A stretch of 64,000 nt of DNA from the NCBI RefSeq assembly GCF_003461955.1, contig NZ_QTYB01000005.1, positions 62,001 to 126,000 of the forward strand, in the 5' to 3' direction. Numbering within the stretch: the first letter of the stretch is position 1; each line of letters opens with the position of its first letter. The DNA is from Ruminococcus sp. AM36-2AA. GTDB taxonomy: Bacteria > Bacillota > Clostridia > Lachnospirales > Lachnospiraceae. The notes under the pieces were generated by a model, which saw nothing but the letters and a program-made list of their open reading frames with translations, had not been told where the DNA came from and ran no database searches. Both the position numbers and the translations under genes were made by a program. Shown here piece after piece: positions 1-8,009 of this stretch.

Positions 1-1263
1 AAGAAAGCGTTTTACGCCCGTGAAGGCCTTGTGACTACTGCTTTAAGCTGGATCGTCCTCAGTATTGTCGGTGCTGTGCCGTTTGTGCTCAGCGGGGCTA
101 TCCCGAATCCCATTGATGCTTTTTTTGAGATTGTTTCCGGTTTCACTACAACCGGTTCCAGTATTCTCTCCGATCCATCACAGATGCCTTACAGCATCAA
201 TATCTGGAGATGTTTTTCCCACTGGATCGGTGGTATGGGTGTTCTGGTATTTATCCTGACACTGCTTCCGCTTGCAGGTGGCTATCATATGAACCTTATG
301 AAGGCAGAAAGCCCCGGTCCTTCCGTAGGAAAGCTTCTTCCAAAAGTCCAGTCAACTGCCAAGATCCTGTACAAGATCTACATTGCACTCACTGTTGCAC
401 TGATCATCCTCCTGCTTCTTGGGGGGATGCCTCTTTACGACAGTCTCTGTGCAGCATTTGGAACTGCCGGAACCGGTGGGTTCGGAATCAAATCCGACAG
501 TATGGGAAGTTACAGCTTATATATTCAGATCGTCATCACTATCTTTATGATCCTGTTTGGCGTAAACTTCAATGTCTATTTTCTTCTTCTCACCAGGAAG
601 TTTTCTCAGGCATTGAAATCTGAAGAGGTCCGCTGCTATTTCTTTGTGATCATCGCTTCTGCCCTGATGATCACTTTCAACGTCCGGCATCTGTTTGACA
701 ATGTGTGGGAAGCACTTCAGCAGGCATTTTTCCAGGTTGGTTCTATTATCACCACCACCGGTTATGCCACTACGGATTTTAACCAGTGGCCTGCGGTATC
801 CAGGACGATCCTGGTACTGCTTACCTTCTGTGGTGCCTGTGCCGGCAGTACAGGCGGCGGAATCAAGATTTCCCGTCTTCTGCTTCTTGCAAAATCCGTC
901 CGCAAGGAACTGCATCTTTATCTGCATCCCAATGCGGTAAAAAAGATCAAAATGGACGGAAAAGCGGTATCACACGAAGTAATGCGTGCCACCAATATTT
1001 ATATGATTGTTTACCTTATGCTGATGGCCGTATCTATTTTTCTCATCAGTTTTGACGAATTTGACCTCGTGACAAACTTCACTGCTGTAGCAACTACACT
1101 GAACAATGTAGGCCCCGGTCTTTCCCTGATCGGCCCTACCGGAAACTTCGGAATCTTTTCTCCCCTGTCCAAACTGGTTCTCTCTTTTGACATGCTTGCC
1201 GGACGACTGGAGCTGTTCCCGATTCTGATTCTTTTCCTTCGGGAAACCTGGAAAAAATTCTGA
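1..1263 (+). CDS. trkH: TrkH-family potassium uptake transporter, 5'-truncated by window edge
   Basis: Membrane subunit of a Trk/Ktr-type K+ uptake system; it would need a cytoplasmic TrkA/KtrA partner not seen here. The reading frame is open from base 1, and the codons before the first GTG (base 31) encode KREG-like sequence typical of an internal TrkH segment, so the real start is outside the window. The four P-loop selectivity elements are visible: GFTTTGSS, GTAGTGGFG, ITTTGYAT and LNNVGPGL, each between hydrophobic segments. The C-terminus (RLELFPILILF) is typical of the family, so the 3' end is complete. A strong hairpin terminator follows directly. Confidence 0.93.
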   Translation, partial: KKAFYAREGLVTTALSWIVLSIVGAVPFVLSGAIPNPIDAFFEIVSGFTTTGSSILSDPSQMPYSINIWRCFSHWIGGMGVLVFILTLLPLAGGYHMNLMKAESPGPSVGKLLPKVQSTAKILYKIYIALTVALIILLLLGGMPLYDSLCAAFGTAGTGGFGIKSDSMGSYSLYIQIVITIFMILFGVNFNVYFLLLTRKFSQALKSEEVRCYFFVIIASALMITFNVRHLFDNVWEALQQAFFQVGSIITTTGYATTDFNQWPAVSRTILVLLTFCGACAGSTGGGIKISRLLLLAKSVRKELHLYLHPNAVKKIKMDGKAVSHEVMRATNIYMIVYLMLMAVSIFLISFDEFDLVTNFTAVATTLNNVGPGLSLIGPTGNFGIFSPLSKLVLSFDMLAGRLELFPILILFLRETWKKF

Positions 1264-1275
1264 TAAAAAATATAA

Positions 1276-1313
1276 CCGGAGAAACATGGGTTTTCCCATT
1301 TCTCCGGTTTTTG
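1276..1313 (+). terminator. Rho-independent terminator of trkH
   Basis: CCGGAGAAA pairs with TTTCTCCGG around a short loop (a two-base bulge lies in the left arm), followed by TTTTTGTTT. It starts 12 bases after the trkH stop. Confidence 0.85.
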
Positions 1314-1555
1314 TTTCCCGCCGCCCTCGATCGGACATTCGCGGATCTCTTTCACTTTTTACTCATATCCATTTCACTGCAAGCATATTTTGTCATATTT
1401 GCGTCATAAATCGCATTTTTTCACATTTATTTCAAATCTTAGTCACACTTTCTTCACATTTTTCCTGTATATTATTAGCCATAGAAGGCGATGAGCTTTC
1501 TATAATATTTTTCTTTTTCATACGCGCCGGTACGAAAGTACCGGCCTCCTTCCAT
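1314..1555. other. Convergent intergenic region with a perfect hairpin
   Basis: No convincing gene. The only clear structure is a perfect 8-bp hairpin, GCCGGTAC-GAAA-GTACCGGC, at 1526-1545, just downstream of the minus-strand radical-SAM gene. It has no U-run on the minus side, so it is not a canonical terminator. The stretch 1380-1470 is AT-rich with several loose CACATT copies. Confidence 0.5.
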
Positions 1556-2479
1556 TTATGGGGTATTTTTTTTCACCCCTTCATAATCGAATTCCGGAAT
1601 GAAACTTTCGGAAGCAGTTTCCCCCTCCTGGATAAATCCATTTTGAATTCCCATATCTACCGCAGCATCCAGAACTTTTTCATATTCCCGCTTTGTTACT
1701 TTTCTGTTCAGCTCTTTAAACTTTTCAAATTTTCTTACTGGTGTATACTGGTTCATGATGCTGATATAAATATTTTCTCCATAAGTTTCATGAAGGTAGT
1801 TCAGAACTTCCCTTGAATTTCTGGTATGTCCCGGCAGGATCAGGTGCCGGACGATCGTTCCCCTTCGGATATAACCATCTGCTCCGAATTCACATGGACC
1901 TGTCTGTCTCACCATTTCCGCAACAGCTGCCTTTGCAATATCCGGATAGTCTGCCGCATGAGAATATTTTTCTGCCAGATCTGTTTCCATATACTTCATA
2001 TCCGGAAGATAAATATCTACATACCCTTCCAGCATTTTCAGTGTTTCAGTCTTTTCGTAACCGCTGGAATTATATACAACCGGAAGATCCATTCCTTCCA
2101 TACGGGCCTGATCCAGCGCCTGAACAATCTGTGGAACATAATGTGCTCCCGTCACCAGATTGATATTGGCGGCACCTTTTTCTTGCAATTCCAGAAAAAT
2201 TTCACTTAAACGCTCTACCGTTACCGCCAATCCTCTGCTTCCAATGGCAATATCATGGTTCTGACAGAAGCAGCACCTCAGTCCGCAACCGGAAAAAAAC
2301 ACTGCCCCGGATCCTTTCTTTCCGGAAATACAAGGTTCTTCCCACATATGAAGTGCCGCTCTCGCAAGATAAACCGTTTTATCTTCCCCGCAGAATCCTT
2401 TTTTACCGGCATTTCTGTCTACATGACAGTCTCTTGGACAGAGACTGCATGCAGACATGATTTCTTCAGTTTCACTCAT
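1556..2479 (-). CDS. Radical SAM protein, PflX/PflA-related (COG1313-like)
   Basis: Cytoplasmic radical S-adenosylmethionine protein related to pyruvate formate-lyase activating enzymes. The [4Fe-4S] cluster motif CxxxCxxC is at C65, C69 and C72 (SGCGLRCCFCQNHDI). A second N-terminal cysteine group (C11, C14, C18, C30) precedes it, as in PflX-type proteins, and may bind another metal centre. 307 residues is normal for the family. M8 (MSACSLCPRDC) is an alternative start. It lies 9 bases downstream of the cupin gene and is probably cotranscribed with it. The activated partner is unknown; no glycyl-radical enzyme is visible in the window. Confidence 0.85.
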   Translation of the reverse strand: MSETEEIMSACSLCPRDCHVDRNAGKKGFCGEDKTVYLARAALHMWEEPCISGKKGSGAVFFSGCGLRCCFCQNHDIAIGSRGLAVTVERLSEIFLELQEKGAANINLVTGAHYVPQIVQALDQARMEGMDLPVVYNSSGYEKTETLKMLEGYVDIYLPDMKYMETDLAEKYSHAADYPDIAKAAVAEMVRQTGPCEFGADGYIRRGTIVRHLILPGHTRNSREVLNYLHETYGENIYISIMNQYTPVRKFEKFKELNRKVTKREYEKVLDAAVDMGIQNGFIQEGETASESFIPEFDYEGVKKNTP

Positions 2480-2488
2480 AAAATTCCC

Positions 2489-2980
2489 TCAGTCTGTCAC
2501 GATCTTAAACCAGTCCTTCTCCTCAAACTCCACCACTGTACAGTCGTTTGCACAAGTGCATTCCGGCAAAATGATCATGGCGTGGAGTACTTCATTGTTT
2601 GCCGGCAGAGGGCATAAGTGCCAGATTGCAGCGTTGATCTTTACCATGGAACCTTTTGGTACGAGGAATGCTTTTGCGAGCTGTGGGACAGGGGTTCCGG
2701 CGGATGCAGGGGCTACGTGGATGATCATATCGTCGTCCAGCGCTACGATACCTTCCCAGGTGGTTGTGTGATACTCTGCACATTTTACGATCCGATCGTC
2801 CTTTTTTACTTCGATGGGTGAAAATGCTATGCTGCCCATGGCTGTTCCGGAAATGCGGTCCGGATAGAATTTGTGGATCTCGCCCTGAAGTGGATATCCG
2901 TCGGGATGAGTCATGTCATAAAATGTTCCGTATGGCGCGAATTCCTCTTTTGTGATGGTCACTGCTTTTACTTCTCTCAT
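2489..2980 (-). CDS. AllA/DUF4867-like cupin protein
   Basis: 163-residue cupin-fold protein resembling ureidoglycolate lyase (AllA) and DUF4867 proteins. Supporting sequence is ITKEEFAPYGTFYD at the N-terminus, EYHTTTWEGIVALDDD, an APASAGTPVPQLAKAFLVPKG turn region and an INAAIWH strand with a possible metal-binding histidine. Function is not proven: no other allantoin-pathway gene is nearby. It is first in a two-gene minus-strand unit with the radical-SAM gene. The start has an adequate upstream site (GAAAGAAGG). Confidence 0.6.
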   Translation of the reverse strand: MREVKAVTITKEEFAPYGTFYDMTHPDGYPLQGEIHKFYPDRISGTAMGSIAFSPIEVKKDDRIVKCAEYHTTTWEGIVALDDDMIIHVAPASAGTPVPQLAKAFLVPKGSMVKINAAIWHLCPLPANNEVLHAMIILPECTCANDCTVVEFEEKDWFKIVTD

Positions 2981-3066
2981 AATATATATACCTTCTTTCT
3001 TTGTAATTTCCCATTATAGAAAAAATCTTATATCAGGCATTCTCTTTTTGTTATTCAATGTATTAA

Positions 3067-3089
3067 TTAACCGAATCAGGGAAGTCCCC
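3067..3089 (-). repeat. Short dispersed intergenic repeat, family 2, copy 1
   Basis: Read on the minus strand this 23-base segment contains GACTTCCCTGATTCGGTTAA. The same 20-mer with one mismatch recurs at 19112-19131 and 62455-62474, all in or at the edge of intergenic DNA. Confidence 0.6.
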
Positions 3090-3132
3090 TGCAGGATTGT
3101 GAAAAACAATCATCCGCTGGTGGAGACTTATT

Positions 3133-3174
3133 ACAAAAAAATGCAGAACATCCATCCAGCCATGTTCTGCATTT
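3133..3174 (-). terminator. Terminator of the microcompartment operon
   Basis: AAATGCAGAACAT and ATGTTCTGCATTT form a 13-bp stem with a 10-base loop. On the minus strand it is followed by a run of seven T. It lies about 100 bases downstream of the EutP-like gene. Confidence 0.85.
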
Positions 3175-3194
3175 AATTTCTTAATTATCTGTAA

Positions 3195-3260
3195 GTCAAG
3201 CGGATAAAATCATCCGCATTCGTTACTTGCTCATAACCGAATAACTGCTTGATCCGGTTA
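3195..3260 (+). repeat. Dispersed intergenic repeat, family 1, copy 1
   Basis: A roughly 66-base element beginning GTCAAGCGGAT, with inner ATCCGCATTCG and ending near CCGAATAACTGCTT. Aligned copies are at 18974-19041 and 46675-46741. A 23-base inverted, perfectly matching fragment lies at 9787-9809. No open frame spans it. Confidence 0.7.
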
Positions 3261-3276
3261 ATGTCATGTCCCAACC

Positions 3277-3807
3277 TTACCGTATCGATTCCGGATATTC
3301 CACTCCCTCCGGCATGGGATCCCATTCATTCAGTCCAAGACTCTGCTTGAATTTCGCCTGTTCCAGTGTAAGCTTTGGAAGATCATCTTTCAGATAATCC
3401 ATCAGCTCACTGATTCCTTCTCTTGTTTTATTGTTTACCATGAAGATTCTCTCACAGCCCATGTTCTCCATCCACTGTCTGACCATGGGGATATTTGCAT
3501 GGGGAGAATCCACCTTGGTGATGATCCCGATCAGCGGGCGGAGAAGGAAATTCCTGCTTCCGTCACTGAACAGGTTAAATGGCTCATTAGCCGCCTGTAC
3601 AATGGCGATCACATCTGCCTCAAAAGAGAAACAGGCTAGCCCCACGCTGAAATGCTTGGACTCCGCATATTCTCCCGGTGAATCAATGGTATCTTCATTT
3701 GTGTTGGTATACTGGGTTTTATGATAATGAAGTTCTTCCCCTTTAAGTGCCTGTGTCAGGGATGTCTTGCCGGCTTCACTTCGACCCATCAGAAAAATTT
3801 TTTTCAT
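3277..3807 (-). CDS. eutP: EutP/PduV-family microcompartment-associated GTPase-like protein
   Basis: P-loop NTPase of the EutP/PduV family, proteins that associate with bacterial microcompartments. Walker A is GRSEAGKTS (residues 8-16), the G3 region is DSPGEY, and ITKVDS replaces the usual NKxD. 176 residues is somewhat longer than typical EutP because of an extended C-terminus. PduV-type proteins are known to work with PduU-type shell proteins, and two such shell genes lie immediately upstream (19-base gap). It ends the operon before a strong terminator. Whether it acts on ATP or GTP cannot be read from sequence. Confidence 0.85.
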   Translation of the reverse strand: MKKIFLMGRSEAGKTSLTQALKGEELHYHKTQYTNTNEDTIDSPGEYAESKHFSVGLACFSFEADVIAIVQAANEPFNLFSDGSRNFLLRPLIGIITKVDSPHANIPMVRQWMENMGCERIFMVNNKTREGISELMDYLKDDLPKLTLEQAKFKQSLGLNEWDPMPEGVEYPESIR

Positions 3808-3825
3808 TTATTATCCCGTCCTGCC

Positions 3826-4257
3826 TCAGCTTCTGTGGATCTCACAGACATCAAACTTCAATGTCTCATGGAAAAAACGCACCACTTCTTCCACAGCTGT
3901 CATCACTTCCGTAAAACCGCCTGTCAGAATCAGCGTTCCACAGAAACGATCCATAAATCCTACTTCCACGTGAGCTGCCTTCACTGCAACATCTGCCGCA
4001 ACTACGATCGCCTCCCAGGGTGTGACTCTGACCATACCGATCGCATCTCCTCTATGGTCCTCGCCTTCATGAACACCGATATGTAACGCAAGATTCTCAT
4101 AGACAGATTTATCACTTGGTGTAAAAACATGTGCAAAAGAAAGCTCTTTTCCAGGTACACGCACCCGGGTCAGTCGAAGTCTTTTTCCCTTAAGGTTCTC
4201 ATAATCATCATGAAACAGCCGCTCCAGCAGTTCTTCCTTCGTTATCCTTTCTTCCAT
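3826..4257 (-). CDS. EutS/PduU-type bacterial microcompartment shell protein (paralogue A)
   Basis: Shell protein with the circularly permuted BMC fold: VPGKELSFAHVFTP near the N-terminus and AIGMVRVTPWEAIVVAADVA followed by FMDRFCGTLILTGG in the core. I start at the internal ATG (143 residues) because AAGGAAG lies 6 bases upstream. The longer frame, starting at 4290, would overlap the upstream gene by 22 bases. It differs from its neighbour by a 25-residue charged N-terminal extension. It lies 11 bases after paralogue B and 18 before the EutP-like gene. It presumably forms hexameric tiles of a compartment whose other parts are encoded elsewhere. Confidence 0.88.
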   Translation of the reverse strand: MEERITKEELLERLFHDDYENLKGKRLRLTRVRVPGKELSFAHVFTPSDKSVYENLALHIGVHEGEDHRGDAIGMVRVTPWEAIVVAADVAVKAAHVEVGFMDRFCGTLILTGGFTEVMTAVEEVVRFFHETLKFDVCEIHRS

Positions 4258-4268
4258 GGTGCACTTCC

Positions 4269-4634
4269 TTATCTCTTGGTGATCTTGCAAACCACATATC
4301 CCAGGGTATCACGGAAATAGTCCACGATTTCTTCCATTGCTGTCTGCACATCGGAAATCTCTCCCGTTATGATCAGAGTTCCTGTAAAACGGTCTGCAAA
4401 ACCAAGATATACATTACCACTCTTCACTGCGATATCGGATGCGATCACAGCAGACTCGGAAGGTGTCATATTCATGATTCCGATCGCAGATGATCCATAG
4501 TCCACCTGTGGATTCAGTCCAAGCTTCTGATATATGATCGGTGCCGGACCACCCATGATATGGGCAAATGTGATCTCCTTACCGGCTACGGTCTCCTGTA
4601 CGATTCTGATCTGGTCTTTATGTTCATCTGCCAT
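4269..4634 (-). CDS. EutS/PduU-type bacterial microcompartment shell protein (paralogue B)
   Basis: 121-residue permuted BMC-domain protein. IVQETVAGKEITFAHIMG is followed by AIGIMNMTPSESAVIASDIAVKSG and FADRFTGTLIITGE, the hallmark strands of EutS/PduU. Length matches these families. First gene of a three-gene minus-strand unit (shell B, shell A, EutP-like). No catalytic core enzyme or canonical PduA-type hexamer is present in the window, so this locus is an accessory set. Upstream GCGAGGAATC provides a ribosome site. Confidence 0.9.
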   Translation of the reverse strand: MADEHKDQIRIVQETVAGKEITFAHIMGGPAPIIYQKLGLNPQVDYGSSAIGIMNMTPSESAVIASDIAVKSGNVYLGFADRFTGTLIITGEISDVQTAMEEIVDYFRDTLGYVVCKITKR

Positions 4635-4996
4635 GATGATTCCTCGCTTTCAAAAATTTCGTAATATGGCATTGTCAAAATCAATACCATAGTTTTTTCA
4701 ATCGATTTAATATTCGATAAGCCGGATTTTGTTCATCCGGCTTACAATTTCCCTACGATAAATTTTACTATTTATCCATTTTAATGTCAATACAATTCTT
4801 CTAAAACAAGGCAGAAAACAACGTTTTTAAAAATAAAAATCCACAGAAAACAACACTTGTTTTATATCTGTATAGAAAATCAGTCAGAAATTCTTATATT
4901 TCCCATTGCCACGATCATCGTTTTGCTCTCACACAAACAGTAAGCAACTTTCAGCAGGACCCAGACACAGCTTAAGTTCATCATACTCAGCTTCTC
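4635..4996. other. Intergenic region between NUDIX gene and microcompartment operon
   Basis: 362 bases with no convincing gene. A perfect 9-bp hairpin (AAGCCGGAT, 7-base loop, ATCCGGCTT) at 4719-4743 could end the upstream NUDIX transcript or lie in the leader of the shell operon; it has no clean U-run on the minus side. The remainder is AT-rich and unassigned. Confidence 0.5.
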
Positions 4997-5500
4997 TCAG
5001 AACTCAAATGCCCTCTTAATGCTGTCATAATGCAGGAATTTTCCCTCAGCCGCAAACGCCCTGATCTGATCCAGAGTTGCAAACATATATCCGTCTGTTT
5101 CTTCAGTCTGAAGTTCCAGATCCTTATCCTGCACATCCATCACAAAACGGTACACATCCACAAAATAATTATCTCCCTCACCAGGATTCTCTCTTTTATA
5201 GGTAAAAAGATATCCTCCCTCTGCCTCTCTTACATCCAGTCCTGTCTCTTCTTTTACTTCACGGAGCACTGCCTCCCTGGATCCCTCACCTGCCTGGGCA
5301 GCGCCACCGGAAACTTCCCACCAGCCCGGAGCCCAGGCTTTTGTCATCACACGTTTGGTGATCAGAAAGGTTTTATCCGGCCTTGCAACCACGCCAAGGA
5401 CTGTCAGATGATATTCTCCATCTTTCAGACACCAGTCATTCCGTTTCATGGTACGTCCCGTCGGTTTCTTATCTGCATCGTAAATATCCCAGAATTCCAT
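4997..5500 (-). CDS. NUDIX hydrolase
   Basis: NUDIX-fold (di)phosphohydrolase, 167 residues. The Nudix box is intact at residues 66-88 (GAAQAGE, seven residues, then REVKEETGL). The N-terminus MEFWDIYDADKKPTGRTMKR resembles the IPP-isomerase-like branch used by many generic Firmicute NUDIX proteins, so the substrate is uncertain. The start is set at 5500 because AGGAGA lies 6 bases upstream; a longer frame from 5530 lacks support. It stands alone, divergent from the island that starts at 5.8 kb. Confidence 0.88.
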   Translation of the reverse strand: MEFWDIYDADKKPTGRTMKRNDWCLKDGEYHLTVLGVVARPDKTFLITKRVMTKAWAPGWWEVSGGAAQAGEGSREAVLREVKEETGLDVREAEGGYLFTYKRENPGEGDNYFVDVYRFVMDVQDKDLELQTEETDGYMFATLDQIRAFAAEGKFLHYDSIKRAFEF

Positions 5501-5703
5501 TTTTCTATCTCCTGTCTTTATACAGTACACGGTAATACGATCTTATATTTAACCACCTGCAGCAGCAAATATAAATTACGGATATCTGCCCCGTCTCCCC
5601 GCATTCTGTATCTTTTTTATTTGTTATGATAACACGCTAAAGTCCTGTATGTAAACCCTGGAATCCTGCACTATTTTCCAGTCACTTTCCATCCGCTAAA
5701 AAT

Positions 5704-5720
5704 CTATAGATTATTTTTAT
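5704..5720 (+). promoter_or_regulatory. Candidate LysR box 1 (upstream of the first OYE reductase)
   Basis: CTATAGATTATTTTTAT carries the ATAGA half-site and T-rich spacer shared with boxes at 5747, 7882, 16702 and 18848. Its centre is about 65-70 bases before the predicted transcription start, where LysR recognition sites usually lie. Box 2 is 43 bases downstream, close to four helical turns. Confidence 0.5.
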
Positions 5721-5741
5721 TATATTACTGGTATTATGAAT

Positions 5742-5770
5742 TAGTTTTATAGATATTTTTGTTATATAAT
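5742..5770 (+). promoter_or_regulatory. Promoter of the OYE-aroE-aroD operon with LysR box 2
   Basis: Perfect TATAAT at 5765-5770; 17 bases upstream the -35 position (TAGTTT) is poor, as expected for an activator-dependent promoter. Box 2 (TTATAGATATTTTT, 5747-5760) lies between the two elements. An AGGGAGG ribosome site at 5805-5811 precedes the ATG by 9 bases. The rest of the 320-base gap (5501-5820) shows nothing else. Confidence 0.5.
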
Positions 5771-5820
5771 TAACACAAACAAACGATTCTATTAAAAAAT
5801 AACCAGGGAGGTTTTTCCAG

Positions 5821-7818
5821 ATGAAGAATGATTATCCGCATATTTTTTCCCCTTTAACCGTTAAAAATATGACTATTAAGAACCGTATTGTTATGATGCC
5901 GATGGGTACCAACTACGGTGAGCAGAACGGCGAAATGAGTTTTCTTCATATCAACTACTATGAGCAGCGTGCAAAGGGTGGCACAGGCCTCATTATCGTA
6001 GAGAACGCAAGCATCGATTCCCCGCAGGGTTCCAACGGTACTACCCAGCTTCGTATCGATCATGACAACTATCTTCCACGTCTTTTCAAATTCTGTGAGA
6101 ACATCCACAGATATGGAACAAAGATCGCGATCCAGATCAACCATGCAGGAGCTTCCGCAATTTCTTCCAGGATCAACATGCAGCCGGTTTCCGCATCTGA
6201 TGTTCCGTCAAAAGAAGGCGGCGAGATCCCGCGTCCTCTTTCCAGAGAAGAGATCCTTCACATTGTAAAGAAATACGGCGAGGCTGCAAAACGTGCACAG
6301 ACAGCCGGTTTTGACGCAGTAGAGATCCACGCAGGACATTCCTACCTGATCAGCCAGTTCCTTTCCCCGATCACAAACAAGCGTACCGACGAGTTCGGCG
6401 GATCTGTTGAGAACCGTACCCGTTTCTGCCGCATGGTCATCGACGAGGTAAGAAAACAGGTCGGACCATTCTTTCCGATCATGCTCCGTCTCAGTGCAGA
6501 TGAGCTGATGGAAGGTGGAAACACACTTGATGATACTCTGGAATATCTGGATTACCTTCAGGAAGAAGTTGATATCTTCGACGTTTCCTGCGGTCTCAAC
6601 GGTTCCATCCAGTACCAGATCGACGCAAACTATCTTCCGGATGGATGGCGTTCCTACATGGCAAAAGCTGTAAAAGAAAAATTCAACAAACCGTGTATTT
6701 CCATGGGTAACATCCGTGACCCGAAAGTTGCCGAGAGAATCCTCGCTGACGGCGACGCAGATCTTATCGGTATGGGACGCGGCCTTATCGCTGATCCTGC
6801 ATGGGTAAACAAAGTTGCCACAGGGCATGAGTGCGATCTCCGCAAATGTATCTCCTGTAACGTTGGATGCGCCGGAAACCGTATCGGTGTAAACCGTCCG
6901 ATCCGCTGTACCGTAAACCCGTCTGTTCTTGAGGGCGATGTATATAAGAAACTGCATGTAAACAAAAACTGCAACGTGGTTGTTATCGGCGGTGGTACTG
7001 CCGGACTGGAAGCTGCCTGCACAGCCGCAGAGGTTGGCTGCAACACCTTCCTTCTGGAAAAAGGCAGCGAGCTTGGCGGACTTGCATCTCTGATCTCAAA
7101 AATCCCTGCAAAGAACCGTCTGGCTGATTTCCCGCACTATCTCATGCACCGCGCAGAGCAGCTTGAGAACCTTTATATCTTCACAAATACAGAAGGAACA
7201 CCGGAGAACATTCGCAAGTTCCATCCGAATATCATCGTAAGTTCCACCGGTTCCGCTCCTCTTCTGCCTCCGATCGCAGGACTGAAGGATCGTATTGACA
7301 ACGAGGACTATAATATTTATTCTATTCTTGGTATGATCAACCACATTAATGATTTTCCAAAGGATCTGGAAGGCAAAAAAGTCGTTGTCGTAGGCGGCGG
7401 TGCTGTAGGTCTTGATGTTGTGGAATTCTTCGCAGACAGAAATGCAGACATCTCTATCGTTGAGATGATGGATCAGATCGGACGTGACCTTGATCCGGTA
7501 AGCAAGAACGACACAAAGGCCATGATGAAAAAACACAATGTACATCAGCTTACAAAAACTGCTCTCCTTGAGGTTAAGGATTCTTCCTTCCTTGTAAAAG
7601 GTGACGGCGAGCCTTATGAGCTTCCATTTGAATACGGTTTCGTATGTCTCGGAATGAGAGCCCAGGGACAGCTTTACCAGAGCCTTGCAGAAGAATTTTC
7701 TTCTGAGGATGTTGAGATCATGAACATCGGCGACAGCCAGAGAGCAAGAAGAATCATTGACGGTACCCAGGAAGGACGTAACATCCTTACCATTCTCGAG
7801 CAGAGAGGATACCTTTAA
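5821..7818 (+). CDS. OYE-family FMN/4Fe-4S/FAD oxidoreductase 1 (2,4-dienoyl-CoA reductase / BaiCD-like)
   Basis: Three-cofactor reductase of the 2,4-dienoyl-CoA reductase/enoate reductase/BaiCD group; such enzymes reduce electron-poor C=C bonds with NAD(P)H. Residues 1-340 form the FMN TIM barrel, with an EIHAGHSYLISQFLSP signature whose tyrosine matches the catalytic position. A 4Fe-4S site is at C343, C346, C350 and C363. Rossmann motifs are near residue 387 (VVIGGGTAGLEAA) and 522 (VVVVGGGAVGLDVV). 665 residues is full length. It heads a plus-strand operon with a quinate/shikimate dehydrogenase and dehydroquinase. A hydroaromatic substrate such as 3-dehydroshikimate or shikimate is my inference; bile-acid or enoyl-CoA substrates are not excluded. 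Confidence 0.9.
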   Translation: MKNDYPHIFSPLTVKNMTIKNRIVMMPMGTNYGEQNGEMSFLHINYYEQRAKGGTGLIIVENASIDSPQGSNGTTQLRIDHDNYLPRLFKFCENIHRYGTKIAIQINHAGASAISSRINMQPVSASDVPSKEGGEIPRPLSREEILHIVKKYGEAAKRAQTAGFDAVEIHAGHSYLISQFLSPITNKRTDEFGGSVENRTRFCRMVIDEVRKQVGPFFPIMLRLSADELMEGGNTLDDTLEYLDYLQEEVDIFDVSCGLNGSIQYQIDANYLPDGWRSYMAKAVKEKFNKPCISMGNIRDPKVAERILADGDADLIGMGRGLIADPAWVNKVATGHECDLRKCISCNVGCAGNRIGVNRPIRCTVNPSVLEGDVYKKLHVNKNCNVVVIGGGTAGLEAACTAAEVGCNTFLLEKGSELGGLASLISKIPAKNRLADFPHYLMHRAEQLENLYIFTNTEGTPENIRKFHPNIIVSSTGSAPLLPPIAGLKDRIDNEDYNIYSILGMINHINDFPKDLEGKKVVVVGGGAVGLDVVEFFADRNADISIVEMMDQIGRDLDPVSKNDTKAMMKKHNVHQLTKTALLEVKDSSFLVKGDGEPYELPFEYGFVCLGMRAQGQLYQSLAEEFSSEDVEIMNIGDSQRARRIIDGTQEGRNILTILEQRGYL

Positions 7819-8009
7819 TATCATCGCTATAACCTCCTGACGGGCATTTTCATATGTTATAAAGTCCGCTCCACGGAGTGTCTATAGATTTTCCACGTCT
7901 TCCTCCCGCTGCAGCCGTCCGAAGAACATCCGCAACTTCTTCAGACTGATGTGGCGGGAGGTTTTAAAAAAGTTACCCAAGATTTTTACCAATGAGAGGA
8001 GTTATTACC
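7819..8009 (+). promoter_or_regulatory. Operon-internal leader with LysR box 3 and long hairpin
   Basis: Box 3 (CTATAGATTTTCC, 7882-7894) repeats the island's ATAGA half-site. Downstream, CCTCCCGC (7902-7909) pairs with GCGGGAGG (7954-7961), followed by TTTT; the loop holds a second hairpin, GAAGAA/TTCTTC (7921-7942). This could be a partial terminator or attenuator between the reductase and the dehydrogenase. The following gene has its own GAGAGGAG ribosome site. Confidence 0.4.

Noticed and set aside
1526-1545. Terminator of the radical-SAM gene
   Set aside because: The stem is perfect but no U-run follows on the minus strand; kept only as an unexplained hairpin.
1286-1816. 176-codon plus-strand frame after trkH
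   Set aside because: Begins inside the trkH terminator, runs antisense into the radical-SAM gene and has no motif.
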